From Paenibacillus tepidiphilus (GTDB taxonomy: Bacteria > Bacillota > Bacilli > Paenibacillales > Paenibacillaceae): DNA of 64,000 nucleotides. Positions 34,869 to 46,853 of this stretch are shown one piece after another. Made by a program: the position numbers and the translations under genes. Position 1 is the first letter of the stretch. The number at the start of each line of letters is the position of its first letter. Below the pieces are notes generated by a model. The model worked only from the letters and a program-made list of their open reading frames with translations, did not search any database and was not told the origin of the DNA. The DNA is taken from positions 1 through 64,000 of the forward strand of contig NZ_VWRQ01000013.1 of NCBI RefSeq assembly GCF_008635795.1, in the 5' to 3' direction.

Positions 34869-35468
34869 CTATTTCTTCTGGTCGTACAGGCTGCGGATGT
34901 CTACGCCCTGCGGCAGCTTGAACGGATTCTCCTCATTGATGCGGTCGTAGAACATCACGCCGTCCAGATGATCCATTTCATGCTGGATAATGATTGCCTG
35001 ATAGCCTTTGAACTTCATCGTCACTTCTTTGCCGTCCTGATTGTAGCCTTTGACCTTAACCGACTCGTACCTTGGCACAAAGCCTTGCACCGGCCGGTCC
35101 ACGGACAGGCAGCCTTCGCTCTCAGGCAAATAGACCATCGACAACGAATGGCTGATGATCTTGGGATTGACCCAGGCATGCTCCACAATCCGCCCCTTCT
35201 CGTCGTTGGAGAACATGACGAACATGCGCTTCAATACCCCGATCTGGTTCGCCGACAGGCCGACGCCGGAGCGCAGCTTGTATTTGGCCGACATCTCCGG
35301 GTCCTGGCTGTTCTTCAGGAACTGCATCATGCACTCCAGCGTCTCACGGTCCTCCGAAGAGAGCGGCAGCTTAACCGGCTCCGCCACGCTGCGGAGCACA
35401 GGATCGCCCTCCCGTAAAATATCATCCATGGTAATAATGTAACCTGCTTTATACTTTGCTTCTGACAA
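34869..35468 (-). CDS. def: Peptide deformylase (DefB-like)
   Basis: 199 aa. The three deformylase motifs are present: GVGLSANQIG, EGCLSVD and HEMDH (metal ligands Cys, His, His; catalytic Glu). The first motif has SANQ in place of the usual AAPQ. The enzyme removes the N-formyl group from nascent proteins. The frame opens with a TTG at 35468 preceded by AGGTGG. Relatives start near the later ATG (MDDILREG), so the first 13 residues are uncertain. Confidence 0.93.
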   Translation of the reverse strand: MSEAKYKAGYIITMDDILREGDPVLRSVAEPVKLPLSSEDRETLECMMQFLKNSQDPEMSAKYKLRSGVGLSANQIGVLKRMFVMFSNDEKGRIVEHAWVNPKIISHSLSMVYLPESEGCLSVDRPVQGFVPRYESVKVKGYNQDGKEVTMKFKGYQAIIIQHEMDHLDGVMFYDRINEENPFKLPQGVDIRSLYDQKK

Positions 35469-35577
35469 CTGCTTTCATCCACCTTTGCCATACAGGCGCG
35501 TATTCACTTGCCCTGGAACGGTTAGTCCGCAAACCGCCCGGCAAGATCGTTCACTACTACTTCATTTCTATGCAGCT

Positions 35578-36855
35578 TTACGGATTGATGAACGCCGTCC
35601 GCAGCTTGCTGCTGTAATTCACGTCGAACCCGAGACCGGTTGCCAGGGCAGCCAGCGGCAGATAAGTCTTATCCTCTTTGCCCACCTTCTGCAGGAAAGC
35701 CGGCGTATCGAGCGCCACATCGGCACCGTTCACCTTCATCGTCTTGGCACCGATAGTAATAACGACGGTCCGGCCTCCGTATACAACGGTGGCGCTGGCG
35801 GTCCTATTGTCCCATTTGCCGGTAGCCCCCATGGCGTTCAGAATATCCCGGAGGGCGAGGAAATTCTGGCCGTTCCTGAGGATTGGCTTGTTCGGTGTAT
35901 TCAGTTCTATGCCCTTCACCACAATCGACATTGGCGCGGAGGCAGATGCGAGTGCCGCTGCGGAAGGCTTCTTGTATTCACCCCAGAGCATTTCGGAGAA
36001 TACCCGGGCTATCATCTCATACCCCTGCTGGGTCGGGTGGAAATCTGGTGTGCCCGCCGTAAAGATATGAGTCAGGTACATTTCGTTGCCGGCAAACGCC
36101 TCAGCCACCGGAGCGAGCATTACCGGAGCATCCGGCCGGTTCACTCCCGCCACCAGATCTTCGGCAACCTCGGTAAAATCAGCGGCAGCCTCCATCAGCT
36201 TCGGATAAACCTCTTTGGCTGCAATCTTCGGCGCCGGCTGATACTGATCAGCGAGAAGAATGGTGGCCTGCGGATTCACAGCACGGATATTATCCAGCGC
36301 CGCTTTCACATTAACGGTATAATCCGCCAGACGCTGCGTCAGCTGCGCCTGGAAATCGGCCTCCGCCAGTTCTCTGGCATGCAGGAACAGACTGCTCACA
36401 TCATTGCCGCCTATGGTTATTGTAATCAGATCGGCTTCCGCAAGCTCCGTCTTCACCTGCGGGACCGCCGCTGCGAACGCAGCGATGCGCGGATCGGGCA
36501 AGCCGGCCTGAATAGACTCCGCCGTCGCTGCAACCCCTTCCTTAATCGCTCCGGTGTAATGAAGCAGGCCCTCCGAGGTTAGACCGAGTATGCCATAATT
36601 GCTGACTGCGCTTCTCCCATGATACCAGCCTTGCTCCAGAAGTCTCTCGGCATACCCGTAAGGCTTCACAGTCACATCCGTCATCCCCGGCTCATATCCG
36701 GCCGTAATCGAATCTCCCAGCGCTACGATGCGAAAGACGTCCTGCTCCGCCGCCGCAGCGGCTCCGGCAGTACCGCCTCCCGCTCCGGCCAATAATCCTG
36801 CCAGCAGCATGCTGCTGACACCGGCCTTGATCATTTTGTTCCAACCGCTCTGCAT
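35578..36855 (-). CDS. Secreted GDSL/SGNH esterase with stalk domain
   Basis: 425 aa. A signal peptide (about 1-36) precedes an SGNH hydrolase (about 40-290) with Ser49 in ALGDSITAG, the GGND block and the catalytic pair in DFHPTQQGYE. The C-terminal 110 residues (LRNGQNFLALRDILNAMG, TYLPLAALATGLGF) form a copper-amine-oxidase-like stalk domain, as in the deacetylase at 17414. It probably deacylates an extracellular lipid or polysaccharide ester. The start ATG at 36855 has GGGAGG upstream; the earlier in-frame codons lack one. Confidence 0.9.
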   Translation of the reverse strand: MQSGWNKMIKAGVSSMLLAGLLAGAGGGTAGAAAAAEQDVFRIVALGDSITAGYEPGMTDVTVKPYGYAERLLEQGWYHGRSAVSNYGILGLTSEGLLHYTGAIKEGVAATAESIQAGLPDPRIAAFAAAVPQVKTELAEADLITITIGGNDVSSLFLHARELAEADFQAQLTQRLADYTVNVKAALDNIRAVNPQATILLADQYQPAPKIAAKEVYPKLMEAAADFTEVAEDLVAGVNRPDAPVMLAPVAEAFAGNEMYLTHIFTAGTPDFHPTQQGYEMIARVFSEMLWGEYKKPSAAALASASAPMSIVVKGIELNTPNKPILRNGQNFLALRDILNAMGATGKWDNRTASATVVYGGRTVVITIGAKTMKVNGADVALDTPAFLQKVGKEDKTYLPLAALATGLGFDVNYSSKLRTAFINP

Positions 36856-36905
36856 CGTACCCCTCCCAAAAAAGTGATACTTCCATTCTATCATCCGCCC
36901 GGCCC

Positions 36906-36943
36906 GCGCAAAAGAGCGGCTTCCCGCCCTGCGGGAAACCGCC
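36906..36943 (-). terminator. Terminator of the suhB-like/86-aa gene pair
   Basis: GCGG(t)TTCCCGC / GCGGGAA(g)CCGC is followed on the minus strand by CTCTTTTG, about 50 bp after the stop at 36994. Confidence 0.75.
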
Positions 36944-36993
36944 CTTCAGCCTTACAGCATATCTGCCTGACCTTCCGGACAGAAGCTCTCCGG

Positions 36994-37254
36994 TTACTGC
37001 CTGTCTTCCGGCTCCGCCTTGCTGCCTTTCCCGGTGGCCCGTTCCAGATATTTATCGTAACGGTCATCGAGTTCAGCCGCGATCTTGCGGTAGCGCAGTG
37101 TCTCTTCCACAATCGGGTCAAGCGTAGTCTGAATCCGGATCTCGTATGGCGCAGACATCTGGCGGCGCTCCTTCGCCTTGCGGTCCTCCTGCTCCATCGC
37201 TCCATCCTCCAGGAGTTCGCTCAGCTTGCGCTCCAGATCCTCCCGTTCACTCAT
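36994..37254 (-). CDS. Small charged hypothetical protein
   Basis: 86 aa, very rich in Glu, Lys and Arg and probably a coiled coil (ERKLSELLEDG, DDRYDKYLERATG). No domain recognised. AGGAGG lies 10 bp before the ATG, and the gene follows the inositol-phosphatase-like gene by 15 bp, so it is likely co-transcribed. Confidence 0.8.
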   Translation of the reverse strand: MSEREDLERKLSELLEDGAMEQEDRKAKERRQMSAPYEIRIQTTLDPIVEETLRYRKIAAELDDRYDKYLERATGKGSKAEPEDRQ

Positions 37255-37269
37255 CGGCCATGGCCCTCC

Positions 37270-38154
37270 TTAAGACTCAAATCCCGTGCCCTTCGCTTCG
37301 CCAAGCGAAGTCACCAGAAAATCATGAATGCCGCCGTTGCTCGCCACTACATGCCGGGTGCCGATATCATACGGCTTGCCCAGCGTGTCCGTAACCCGGC
37401 CACCGGATTCCTGCACGAGCAGTACACCTGCTGCACAGTCCCATGGACTGAGCCCGACCTCCCAATAGCCGTCAACGCGGCCGATGGCTACATAAGCCAG
37501 ATGCAGGGCGGCAGAGCCGCCGGCACGGATACCGCGGACCTGCGGGAGAATCTGCTGCAGACCCGCCATGTTCGCCGGCTGGGCGAACACGCGGTCCGGC
37601 GGAAAGCCCATGGCGATCAGGCTGCTGCCCGGCTCCCGCTCCGCAGATACGGCTGCGGGAATGCCGTGCATATAGGCTCCTTTGCCCTTCTCCGCAACGA
37701 ACATCTCATCGCGGATCGGATCATAGATCACGCCGACGGTCAGTTCTCCACTCGCGACCAGCGCAATGGATACGCAATAGAACGGAAAACCGTGCACGAA
37801 ATTGGTCGTGCCGTCAATCGGATCGACAATCCATAGATAGTCATGCTTCCGGGCTTCTTCCAGGGCAAAAGCAACATTGTCTGCCCCCGGCTCGACGCCC
37901 TCTTCCCCCAGGATAGCATGGTCGGGATAATGGGTCAGGATCAGCCGGCGGATCATCTGCTCCACGCCTTTATCGACTTCCGTGACCAGATCCTGGGCCG
38001 ACGTCTTGCTGCCCAACTCCTTCACCTGGCCTTGTCTGCTCTTGATCCATTCCCCCGCCTTGGCCGCCGCATTGATCGCCACAGCGGTGTAGCCCTTGCT
38101 CGTCACCACATAGGGCTCCCGTTCCTTCCGGTTCTCAGGATTTACAGAATTCAT
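37270..38154 (-). CDS. suhB: Inositol monophosphatase family protein
   Basis: 294 aa. Metal-binding motifs are intact: ILGEEG, WIVDPIDGTTNFVHGFPFY and, near the C-terminus, SPWDCAAGVLLVQESGG. The family hydrolyses inositol-1-phosphate and related phosphomonoesters with magnesium. The N-terminal 20 residues extend past the usual start. GGAGTG precedes the ATG. The true substrate is not determined. Confidence 0.9.
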   Translation of the reverse strand: MNSVNPENRKEREPYVVTSKGYTAVAINAAAKAGEWIKSRQGQVKELGSKTSAQDLVTEVDKGVEQMIRRLILTHYPDHAILGEEGVEPGADNVAFALEEARKHDYLWIVDPIDGTTNFVHGFPFYCVSIALVASGELTVGVIYDPIRDEMFVAEKGKGAYMHGIPAAVSAEREPGSSLIAMGFPPDRVFAQPANMAGLQQILPQVRGIRAGGSAALHLAYVAIGRVDGYWEVGLSPWDCAAGVLLVQESGGRVTDTLGKPYDIGTRHVVASNGGIHDFLVTSLGEAKGTGFES

Positions 38155-38297
38155 CTCTTCACTCCGCTTTCCTCAAGCATATATGCCTCTGTTGAACAAC
38201 TGCTGCCATAAGTTTCATTCAACGTACCTTATTTTGCAGCGCTTATCAAGTCGGAACTTGGCCCGTATTCGGCCTCTATCTCCACGTTTCGCGCAGA

Positions 38298-39305
38298 TTA
38301 TGGTTCAATATTGATGCTGGCCCCGTCTAACACCGTTATTCCCTTGCTGCTCTGCGCCGTTTCTTTCAGAACCTCCATCAGCTCAAACAGGGCGCCATCC
38401 TTGGCCTTGGCCTCGATCATCACATCCACCGCCGGCGTATCGGCCGCAATGCGTCTTAGAAAAGCCAGCAGAGGCGCCGGCTCTACGCCGTCGGCATGGC
38501 TGCGCGGATCGGAGGGGCTGCGCGGACTGGACACATGGATCTTCGGCGGCAGCTGCTCACCGGGTGCAAGATCCGCCCTCGCCAGGCTGCTCTCCCAGGT
38601 CCGGAGAATGTCCGGCCATAGCTCCCAGGGAAGCTCCCCTTCATTGTTAACCCATTGATGATGGATATCGAGCACCATCGGCACTCCCAGTTCACGGCAT
38701 ACGGCCAGCGTCTCCACCGCGTTGAACGTCTTATCGTCGTTCTCCAGCGTCATGCGTTCCTGCAATGAAGCCGGCAGCCCGGCAAAATGCTTCCGGAACC
38801 TGTCTGCCGCCGCAGGCTTGTCCCCGTAAGCTCCGCCAATATGAATGTTGTTCTTGGCGGTTGCGGGGAGCCCCAAAGCTGCCAGCATGTCCGTATGATG
38901 CTGCAGGTCGCGTACGGAGCTGGCCAGCACCTCCGGCCGCGGTGTACTGAGCACCGTGAAATGATCGGGATGGAAGGATACCCGCATTCGATGTTTTCGT
39001 ATGAAGCCGCCCACCTCGGCAAAATCCGCCGCCAGTGCCGCAAACGGATTCCAGTCCGCCAAGTCCGGATGGGTTGCCAGCGGAATCAGCTTGGAGGTCA
39101 GGCGGTACACCCTAATATCGGAAGCGGCATTATGCCGCAGCAGACGCAGTGTATTGTGCAGATTCTGCTTCGCAATGCTCTCCAGCTTACGTATTCCGGC
39201 TTCGCGGTCGTCCAGCTTGCTGAAGCTCGCCATCGTCATCGTCTTGGACGGCGAGCAGTCTTTGATGACAGTCGACATCGCAACATAGCCGAAGCGGACG
39301 ATCAT
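38298..39305 (-). CDS. uvsE: UV damage endonuclease (UVDE)
   Basis: 335 aa, a TIM-barrel nuclease beginning VRFGYVAMS, with conserved metal/active-site residues in RVSFHPDHFTVL, HIGGAYGDK, LENDDKTF, LDIHHQW and MIEAKAKD. It nicks DNA 5' of cyclobutane dimers and 6-4 photoproducts, an alternative to nucleotide excision repair that is common in spore formers. Its ATG overlaps the stop of the upstream 105-aa gene (ATGA), so the two are coupled. Confidence 0.95.
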   Translation of the reverse strand: MIVRFGYVAMSTVIKDCSPSKTMTMASFSKLDDREAGIRKLESIAKQNLHNTLRLLRHNAASDIRVYRLTSKLIPLATHPDLADWNPFAALAADFAEVGGFIRKHRMRVSFHPDHFTVLSTPRPEVLASSVRDLQHHTDMLAALGLPATAKNNIHIGGAYGDKPAAADRFRKHFAGLPASLQERMTLENDDKTFNAVETLAVCRELGVPMVLDIHHQWVNNEGELPWELWPDILRTWESSLARADLAPGEQLPPKIHVSSPRSPSDPRSHADGVEPAPLLAFLRRIAADTPAVDVMIEAKAKDGALFELMEVLKETAQSSKGITVLDGASINIEP

Positions 39306-39619
39306 TTCTGTTCACCGAAGAACATTTCCTCGGCGAGTGCCGTCTGTACGCGGGACTCTTCTTCATTCAGCTTGCGGACCAGCTCCATCTCGACCGCGGT
39401 AACCTCATCGCCCTGAAAATTGATTTCCGCGATGGAGGCGGAGATTTTGACAATCGCCACAGCAGTATTCTGTGGCGTATAAGCAATGACCTTCTGGCCG
39501 GTAGGATATACACGGAAGCCCTGTTTGACCATCTTGGTACGTCCGTATTCCAGCAGTTCGTACAATTCCTGTTCATTCTTGAATTTGCAGACCGAGTTAA
39601 ATTCCGTTTGAAATCCCAT
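39302..39619 (-). CDS. Hypothetical protein co-transcribed with uvsE
   Basis: 105 aa, alpha/beta, starting GFQTEFNSVCKF and with a helix ELYELLEYGRTK. Family not recognised. It looks like a small cytosolic protein. A good AAAGGAG site precedes the ATG. The ATGA overlap with uvsE suggests linked expression, but a DNA-repair role is only an inference from position. Confidence 0.82.
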   Translation of the reverse strand: MGFQTEFNSVCKFKNEQELYELLEYGRTKMVKQGFRVYPTGQKVIAYTPQNTAVAIVKISASIAEINFQGDEVTAVEMELVRKLNEEESRVQTALAEEMFFGEQK

Positions 39620-39669
39620 GTTTCCCTGCTCCTTTCCGGCCGGAAGCCCCGCCGCACAATGATGAGATA

Positions 39670-40761
39670 TTATTCTTTGTCAAAAATAAGGCTCTGTCTG
39701 AACCGGTACCGCTCAAGCGCCAGCTCGACCATCCGGTCCAGCAGTACCTGATAGGAGACACCGGTCTCCCGCCACAGCAGCGGATACATACTGTAAGGGG
39801 TGAAGCCCGGCATCGTGTTCACTTCATTGATCAGGATCTTGTTGTCGGATCTGCGCAGGAAGAAGTCCGCGCGGGTGATCCCGCTGCCCTCAATCGCCCG
39901 GAAGGCGGCAATGGCCAGCTCGCGCAGGCGGTCTGCCACCTCGGGATCGACCGGTGCCGGGATCAGCATCTGCGATTTGCCGTCGATATATTTGGCTGCG
40001 TAATCATAATATTCTCCGGAAGAGACGATTTCACCCGGAACGGAGGCTTCCGGTTCCTCATTGCCAAGAACAGCCACTTCAACCTCGCGGGCATCGACGA
40101 ATTCTTCCACAATGACCTTGGTGTCGTAGCGGAAAGCATACTCTACAGCCTTGATCAGGCTTTCCTTGTCGTTCGCCTTGGAAATGCCGACACTGGAGCC
40201 GAGATTGGCCGGTTTCACAAATACAGGGTAACCCAGCTTATCCTCAATGCCAAAGATCAGCTCATGGCTCTTGCGCTTCCAGGCAGAGGCGCTGAAATAG
40301 CAGTAGCCGCATTGCTCCAGTCCGGCTTCGGCGAACAGCTTCTTCATCACAACCTTATCCATACCCGCTGCCGAAGCCAGCACACCGGCCCCGATGTAAG
40401 GAATGTTCGCCATCTCGAACAAGCCCTGAATCGTGCCATCCTCGCCGTTGGTGCCGTGAAGCAGCGGAAACATCACGTCAATGCTCCGGTCCGCGCCGGA
40501 CAGTCCGGCAAATACCGCATTCAGTGCCGCACCCGTATCGCCGGAGGCACCAGAGAGCTTAAGCTGTTCAATATTGCTGTAGGGCGCCTGAAGCGCTGCG
40601 CCGGTCTGCCACAATCCCTCACGGGATATATAAAAAGGAATAATCTCATATTTGGTGTAATCAAATGCATTCATCACCGCAAAGGCGGTCTGCAGCGAAA
40701 TCTCATGCTCTCCCGATTTGCCGCCGTATACCAATCCCACGGTACATTTTGCGTTCCCCAT
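39670..40761 (-). CDS. ddl: D-alanine-D-alanine ligase
   Basis: 363 aa, an ATP-grasp enzyme with GGKSGEHEISL, PLLHGTNGEDGT, PANLGSSVGISK and NEVNTMPGF. The omega-loop motif YDYAAKY is the form associated with D-Ala-D-Ala rather than D-Ala-D-Lac ligases. It makes the peptidoglycan precursor dipeptide. AGAGG precedes the ATG. Confidence 0.97.
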   Translation of the reverse strand: MGNAKCTVGLVYGGKSGEHEISLQTAFAVMNAFDYTKYEIIPFYISREGLWQTGAALQAPYSNIEQLKLSGASGDTGAALNAVFAGLSGADRSIDVMFPLLHGTNGEDGTIQGLFEMANIPYIGAGVLASAAGMDKVVMKKLFAEAGLEQCGYCYFSASAWKRKSHELIFGIEDKLGYPVFVKPANLGSSVGISKANDKESLIKAVEYAFRYDTKVIVEEFVDAREVEVAVLGNEEPEASVPGEIVSSGEYYDYAAKYIDGKSQMLIPAPVDPEVADRLRELAIAAFRAIEGSGITRADFFLRRSDNKILINEVNTMPGFTPYSMYPLLWRETGVSYQVLLDRMVELALERYRFRQSLIFDKE

Positions 40762-40780
40762 GCCTTAACCTCTTTCCGAA

Positions 40781-41812
40781 TTATAAGTAGTCATTGATAT
40801 GAAAAAAACGGTAGGCCGTCTTGTCGGTCCAGGCATAGGAATCCCGGTAATCCCAAAAGCGGTGCCGGCTGCTGACCGTCCGGGCGTTCACCAGCGGCAA
40901 GCCCTCTGCATCGAAGGCGGTCACAATCGTCGAATGCTGATAATGGCCGTTGCCGTCCCAATCGTACTGGATTACATCACCGAGCATTAATTGCTCCGGC
41001 CGATCCACGGCTTCGGCACGCAGCCCGCTTGGACGTACCGCGCTCAAATAGCGCTGCAGGCTGTCGGAGACAGCCCAGCTGTAGCTCCACCATTCCTGGG
41101 CTCCGTTATAACCTTTGTACCACCAGCCCGTTTCTCTTTTACCAGTATAGTGGATCGGCGCTCCCCCTGCAAAGAGGCATTGGGAGACATAGTTGGTGCA
41201 GTCCACCTCGAAAATTTCAAACTCCGGATTCCCGTCCTTCCACCAGCGGTCGGCATAGGCTGCCGCCTCTTCCCGGCGGTAGCGTACCTCTCTGGCTCCG
41301 GCGCTTCCCCCGCGCAGAACCTTACGGTTCAGGAGCGGCTGCGAAGGCTGCGGCTCGGCCAGCGGCTCTCCCCACTTGGAGAAGCGCAGCGCGGGCTCCG
41401 CCTGCAGGGGCCGGCGCAGTGAATTGCGCTCAGGAACGCTCCGTTCCACTGTTGCGATCTCCCAGCCCGCTTGCCCGCGCACGAAGGTCAGCCGCTCCGA
41501 ATCAATCACATCCTCGCGCTGGGAGATTCCGCCTTTCTCATAATACAAGGCGCTGTGCAGCGCCACATCGGCCACGACCTCGTAAGGATTCTGCCGCACC
41601 GTCCGTACCGTCCGTACTCCCGTCTCCCCGCGCAGCGGCGTTATTCCCCTCCGGCTGTACCATTCGGCCAAGCGGCGGGAACGTTCGCCCTGCGCCACGA
41701 GGAAGCGGGGGTCCTTAACGGAAGAGTGGCGCGGCTCCGTACCCGGGGCAACCCGCCCTTTATTCACCTGATCCACATACGCATAGAGACTTTGCTTCCA
41801 TTCCTGCTCCAC
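40781..41812 (-). CDS. Amidase_6-type putative cysteine amidase domain protein
   Basis: 343 aa. The C-terminal half (about 190-343) matches the putative amidase domain seen in many Bacillales: AYADRWW, VDCTNYVSQCLFAGG with the likely catalytic Cys, LGDVIQYDWDGNG and YQHSTIVT with the likely His. There is no signal peptide in this reading. The GTG at 41812 with GGGCGGG upstream is preferred over a TTG at 41866 that lacks a ribosome site. It lies 19 bp after ddl in the opposite reading order (ddl is downstream), so both may form one operon for wall metabolism. Confidence 0.82.
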   Translation of the reverse strand: MEQEWKQSLYAYVDQVNKGRVAPGTEPRHSSVKDPRFLVAQGERSRRLAEWYSRRGITPLRGETGVRTVRTVRQNPYEVVADVALHSALYYEKGGISQREDVIDSERLTFVRGQAGWEIATVERSVPERNSLRRPLQAEPALRFSKWGEPLAEPQPSQPLLNRKVLRGGSAGAREVRYRREEAAAYADRWWKDGNPEFEIFEVDCTNYVSQCLFAGGAPIHYTGKRETGWWYKGYNGAQEWWSYSWAVSDSLQRYLSAVRPSGLRAEAVDRPEQLMLGDVIQYDWDGNGHYQHSTIVTAFDAEGLPLVNARTVSSRHRFWDYRDSYAWTDKTAYRFFHINDYL

Positions 41813-41970
41813 TTGATTTCCCGCCCTTCTTTCCTGTTTGGCTGCTGTCCTATGTATATGAAGCAAATTCCGCAGCTATACGGCATCCGCCCGATTCGCA
41901 AGGGCTGGCGGCAGGCTTTCACCGGCGGTGCCGGTCAGGTAAATATGGGTCTAGTGACAGCAAAAAAACC

Positions 41971-41999
41971 TTTACTCCCCTTCTTGTAACCGTTATACT
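41971..41999 (+). promoter_or_regulatory. Promoter of acnA
   Basis: TTTACT (41971-41976) and TATACT (41994-41999) with a 17-bp spacer. The -35 is weak and the -10 good. Confidence 0.5.
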
Positions 42000-42025
42000 T
42001 AAATTATTCGAAATATTGAAATGAA

Positions 42026-42042
42026 GTTTCACCAGATGAAAC
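42026..42042. promoter_or_regulatory. Predicted IclR-type operator in the acnA leader
   Basis: GTTTCA-N5-TGAAAC (17 bp) lies between the acnA -10 and its ribosome binding site, where a bound repressor would block transcription. The same 17-bp architecture covers the promoter of the iclR-type gene (47622-47638) downstream. Confidence 0.6.
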
Positions 42043-42056
42043 AAGGAGGCGCATAT

Positions 42057-44801
<2,745 letters not shown>

Positions 44802-44825
44802 TGCTTCTGTAATCAACTTATGACA

Positions 44826-44879
44826 ACAACAGCCCCGGTTACTCCTCTGGAGGAGGTGACCGGGGCTGTTGTATTTTAC
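44826..44879 (+). terminator. Terminator of acnA (probably bidirectional)
   Basis: A long near-perfect stem (ACAACAGCCCCGGT / ACCGGGGCTGTTGT) is followed by ATTTTA. It lies between acnA and the converging LuxR-type gene. Confidence 0.9.
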
Positions 44880-44898
44880 TAAAGCTGCAGGAGTAGAA

Positions 44899-46644
44899 TT
44901 ACACTTTGATCCGCTCCGAATTCAGGATTCGTTTATAGACAAGGGCAATAATCTGGGAGCGGTCCGTCACATTCATTTTGGTAAAGATACGGCTCAGATG
45001 ATTCTTGACCGTGTGCTCACTGATGAACAGGGCGCCGGCAATTTCTTTGTTCGTTTTGCCCTGAACAATCAGCTCCAGCACTTCTTCCTCACGGGGAGAA
45101 ATTCCCCATTCCTCCTTCGGTGATTTCAGCGCAGCACTGCCGATCAGCCCGGCCGTGGTGTTCGCTCTGCGTTCCGGCTGGCTCTCTGCCCTCTGCTGCA
45201 CCAATGCACCGAAAGCCGCTCGCGGCTCCGCACCGATCCCGTCTACGGCGTCCGCATCCAGACAGAACCTGGAGACCTCAACCAGATAGCCCCGTAATCC
45301 CCGAATAAATATCTCCTGATCCGCGTTCCCTCCGATATGCGCCAGTACAAGCGCCAACGCTTGTGCCTGATGTGACAAAGCCGGTTTGGCATCCGACCCG
45401 TCATTGGCGCAGAGACGGTCGATCTGCTTAAGCAATGCGCTCTCATCCTTATAGAATCCCAGTGTGTCCAGATAGCTGGTCCGGTAAGGAGCCAGCAAAG
45501 CAGCCTGTCTGAGTATTCCCGCCTGCTCACCCGAGTACCCCAGATAGCGCGCAAAATCAAAAGCCAGGCCGGAAGCATCCAGTGCCACCTGCTGCAGCTC
45601 GGCGTTCACGCTGCGCAGACATTCCTGCAGCACGGTCAGAATCGCCGCCGACTGCCGGTTATATTCCTGCTTCTTCTCCAGGAGCAGCAATACCGGGCCG
45701 GCCATTGCGGCAAGAGCCTCCAGACAGGTCCGCCATTCCTCCGCTTCCTCCGGCTGCCTGAAGCCAACGACCAGCACGCCTTTAAATACCCCTTCGGCAA
45801 TCAGAGGGCATTCCAGCAGCAGGCTTCCCGACGCCCTGTTTAGAATCGCCGAGGACAGAAACGCCTCCGGTGAATAGCGTGCTTCGAGATCGCTGGTGTA
45901 CAGCTGCTGCAGGCCTGGGGCCCACCCCCGGGAGTAATACCGGTCCGCAGGCGGTTGGCCGGCCAAATAGACCAGAGCCGAAGTCTCGCGGCATGGGAGC
46001 CCTACGACCAGGTCCAGCAGCAGACCGCCCAGACGCTGTGCCGTCGACGCCAGCGGAAGCAGCCTCGCCGCCTCCCCCAGCGCGCGCAGACCCTGTCTGC
46101 ACTCTTCCTCCCTGCGGATTCTCCCCTCGCCCGTAGCCGGATTGCCGGGCAGCAGCCTGCCGATAATTCTTGCCAGCACAGCTGTTTTATCGCGCAGCTC
46201 CGTCATATCCTTGGGTTCAAGCTCCTTCATCCCTGCCAGCTCGGAGCTCATCAGGGCATAATCTGGATGACTCCGGAACTTGTCCGCCAAAGCCTCAAGG
46301 GCCTGTGGCCTGGCGCCCGCTTCCATAAACAAACCGCACCAGAGCTGGTACCTCCGTCCATCGTCCGCCGAGAGCTCGGTGACCATGTACTTGAGGCCGG
46401 GAATCCATTCCCGGGTGACCGTTTGGAACGATAAGGAGCCCATCCGGAGTAACGCTGGATCGAATGGGCTGACAATACCGTGCATTTCAATAATGATCTT
46501 ATACAGTCTGGAGGGGAGTGCTGGCTGTGTAATCCGGTTCCCGTCCTGATCTGTGAGCATAATCGCCTGGTCCATGACAGCACCGAATGCGTCCTGAAGC
46601 TGCTCAACTTCTCTCCTCAATGCATCTGGCAGCACAGCTTTCAT
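44899..46644 (-). CDS. LuxR-type regulator with large N-terminal sensory region
   Basis: 581 aa. The C-terminal LuxR/GerE helix-turn-helix (about 510-575) reads ISPREEEVLELIVQGKTNKEIA with SEHTVKNHLSRIF. The N-terminal 170 residues include LWCGLFMEAGARP and may be a small-molecule sensor. The middle looks GAF-like but is weak. It resembles stand-alone regulators without a receiver domain. The target is unknown. AGAGGTGA precedes the ATG. It lies between acnA and the iclR-type gene on the strand opposite to acnA. Confidence 0.85.
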   Translation of the reverse strand: MKAVLPDALRREVEQLQDAFGAVMDQAIMLTDQDGNRITQPALPSRLYKIIIEMHGIVSPFDPALLRMGSLSFQTVTREWIPGLKYMVTELSADDGRRYQLWCGLFMEAGARPQALEALADKFRSHPDYALMSSELAGMKELEPKDMTELRDKTAVLARIIGRLLPGNPATGEGRIRREEECRQGLRALGEAARLLPLASTAQRLGGLLLDLVVGLPCRETSALVYLAGQPPADRYYSRGWAPGLQQLYTSDLEARYSPEAFLSSAILNRASGSLLLECPLIAEGVFKGVLVVGFRQPEEAEEWRTCLEALAAMAGPVLLLLEKKQEYNRQSAAILTVLQECLRSVNAELQQVALDASGLAFDFARYLGYSGEQAGILRQAALLAPYRTSYLDTLGFYKDESALLKQIDRLCANDGSDAKPALSHQAQALALVLAHIGGNADQEIFIRGLRGYLVEVSRFCLDADAVDGIGAEPRAAFGALVQQRAESQPERRANTTAGLIGSAALKSPKEEWGISPREEEVLELIVQGKTNKEIAGALFISEHTVKNHLSRIFTKMNVTDRSQIIALVYKRILNSERIKV

Positions 46645-46853
46645 AACATCACCTCTGCCCGGAATAACCGCTGTTCATCTCTATTAATAGGTAAGACTGG
46701 CAGTAGAAAATCATTCCAAAGTATAAATTGAATAATAATGCATTTCCCCTGTGGATTCAAATAGACAGAAAAACTGGTTTCCTATGAATAATAGTGCCAT
46801 CTTTATCCATAATTACCCCATTGTTTCGACAAAATAACAGCAATGTCCCGGAT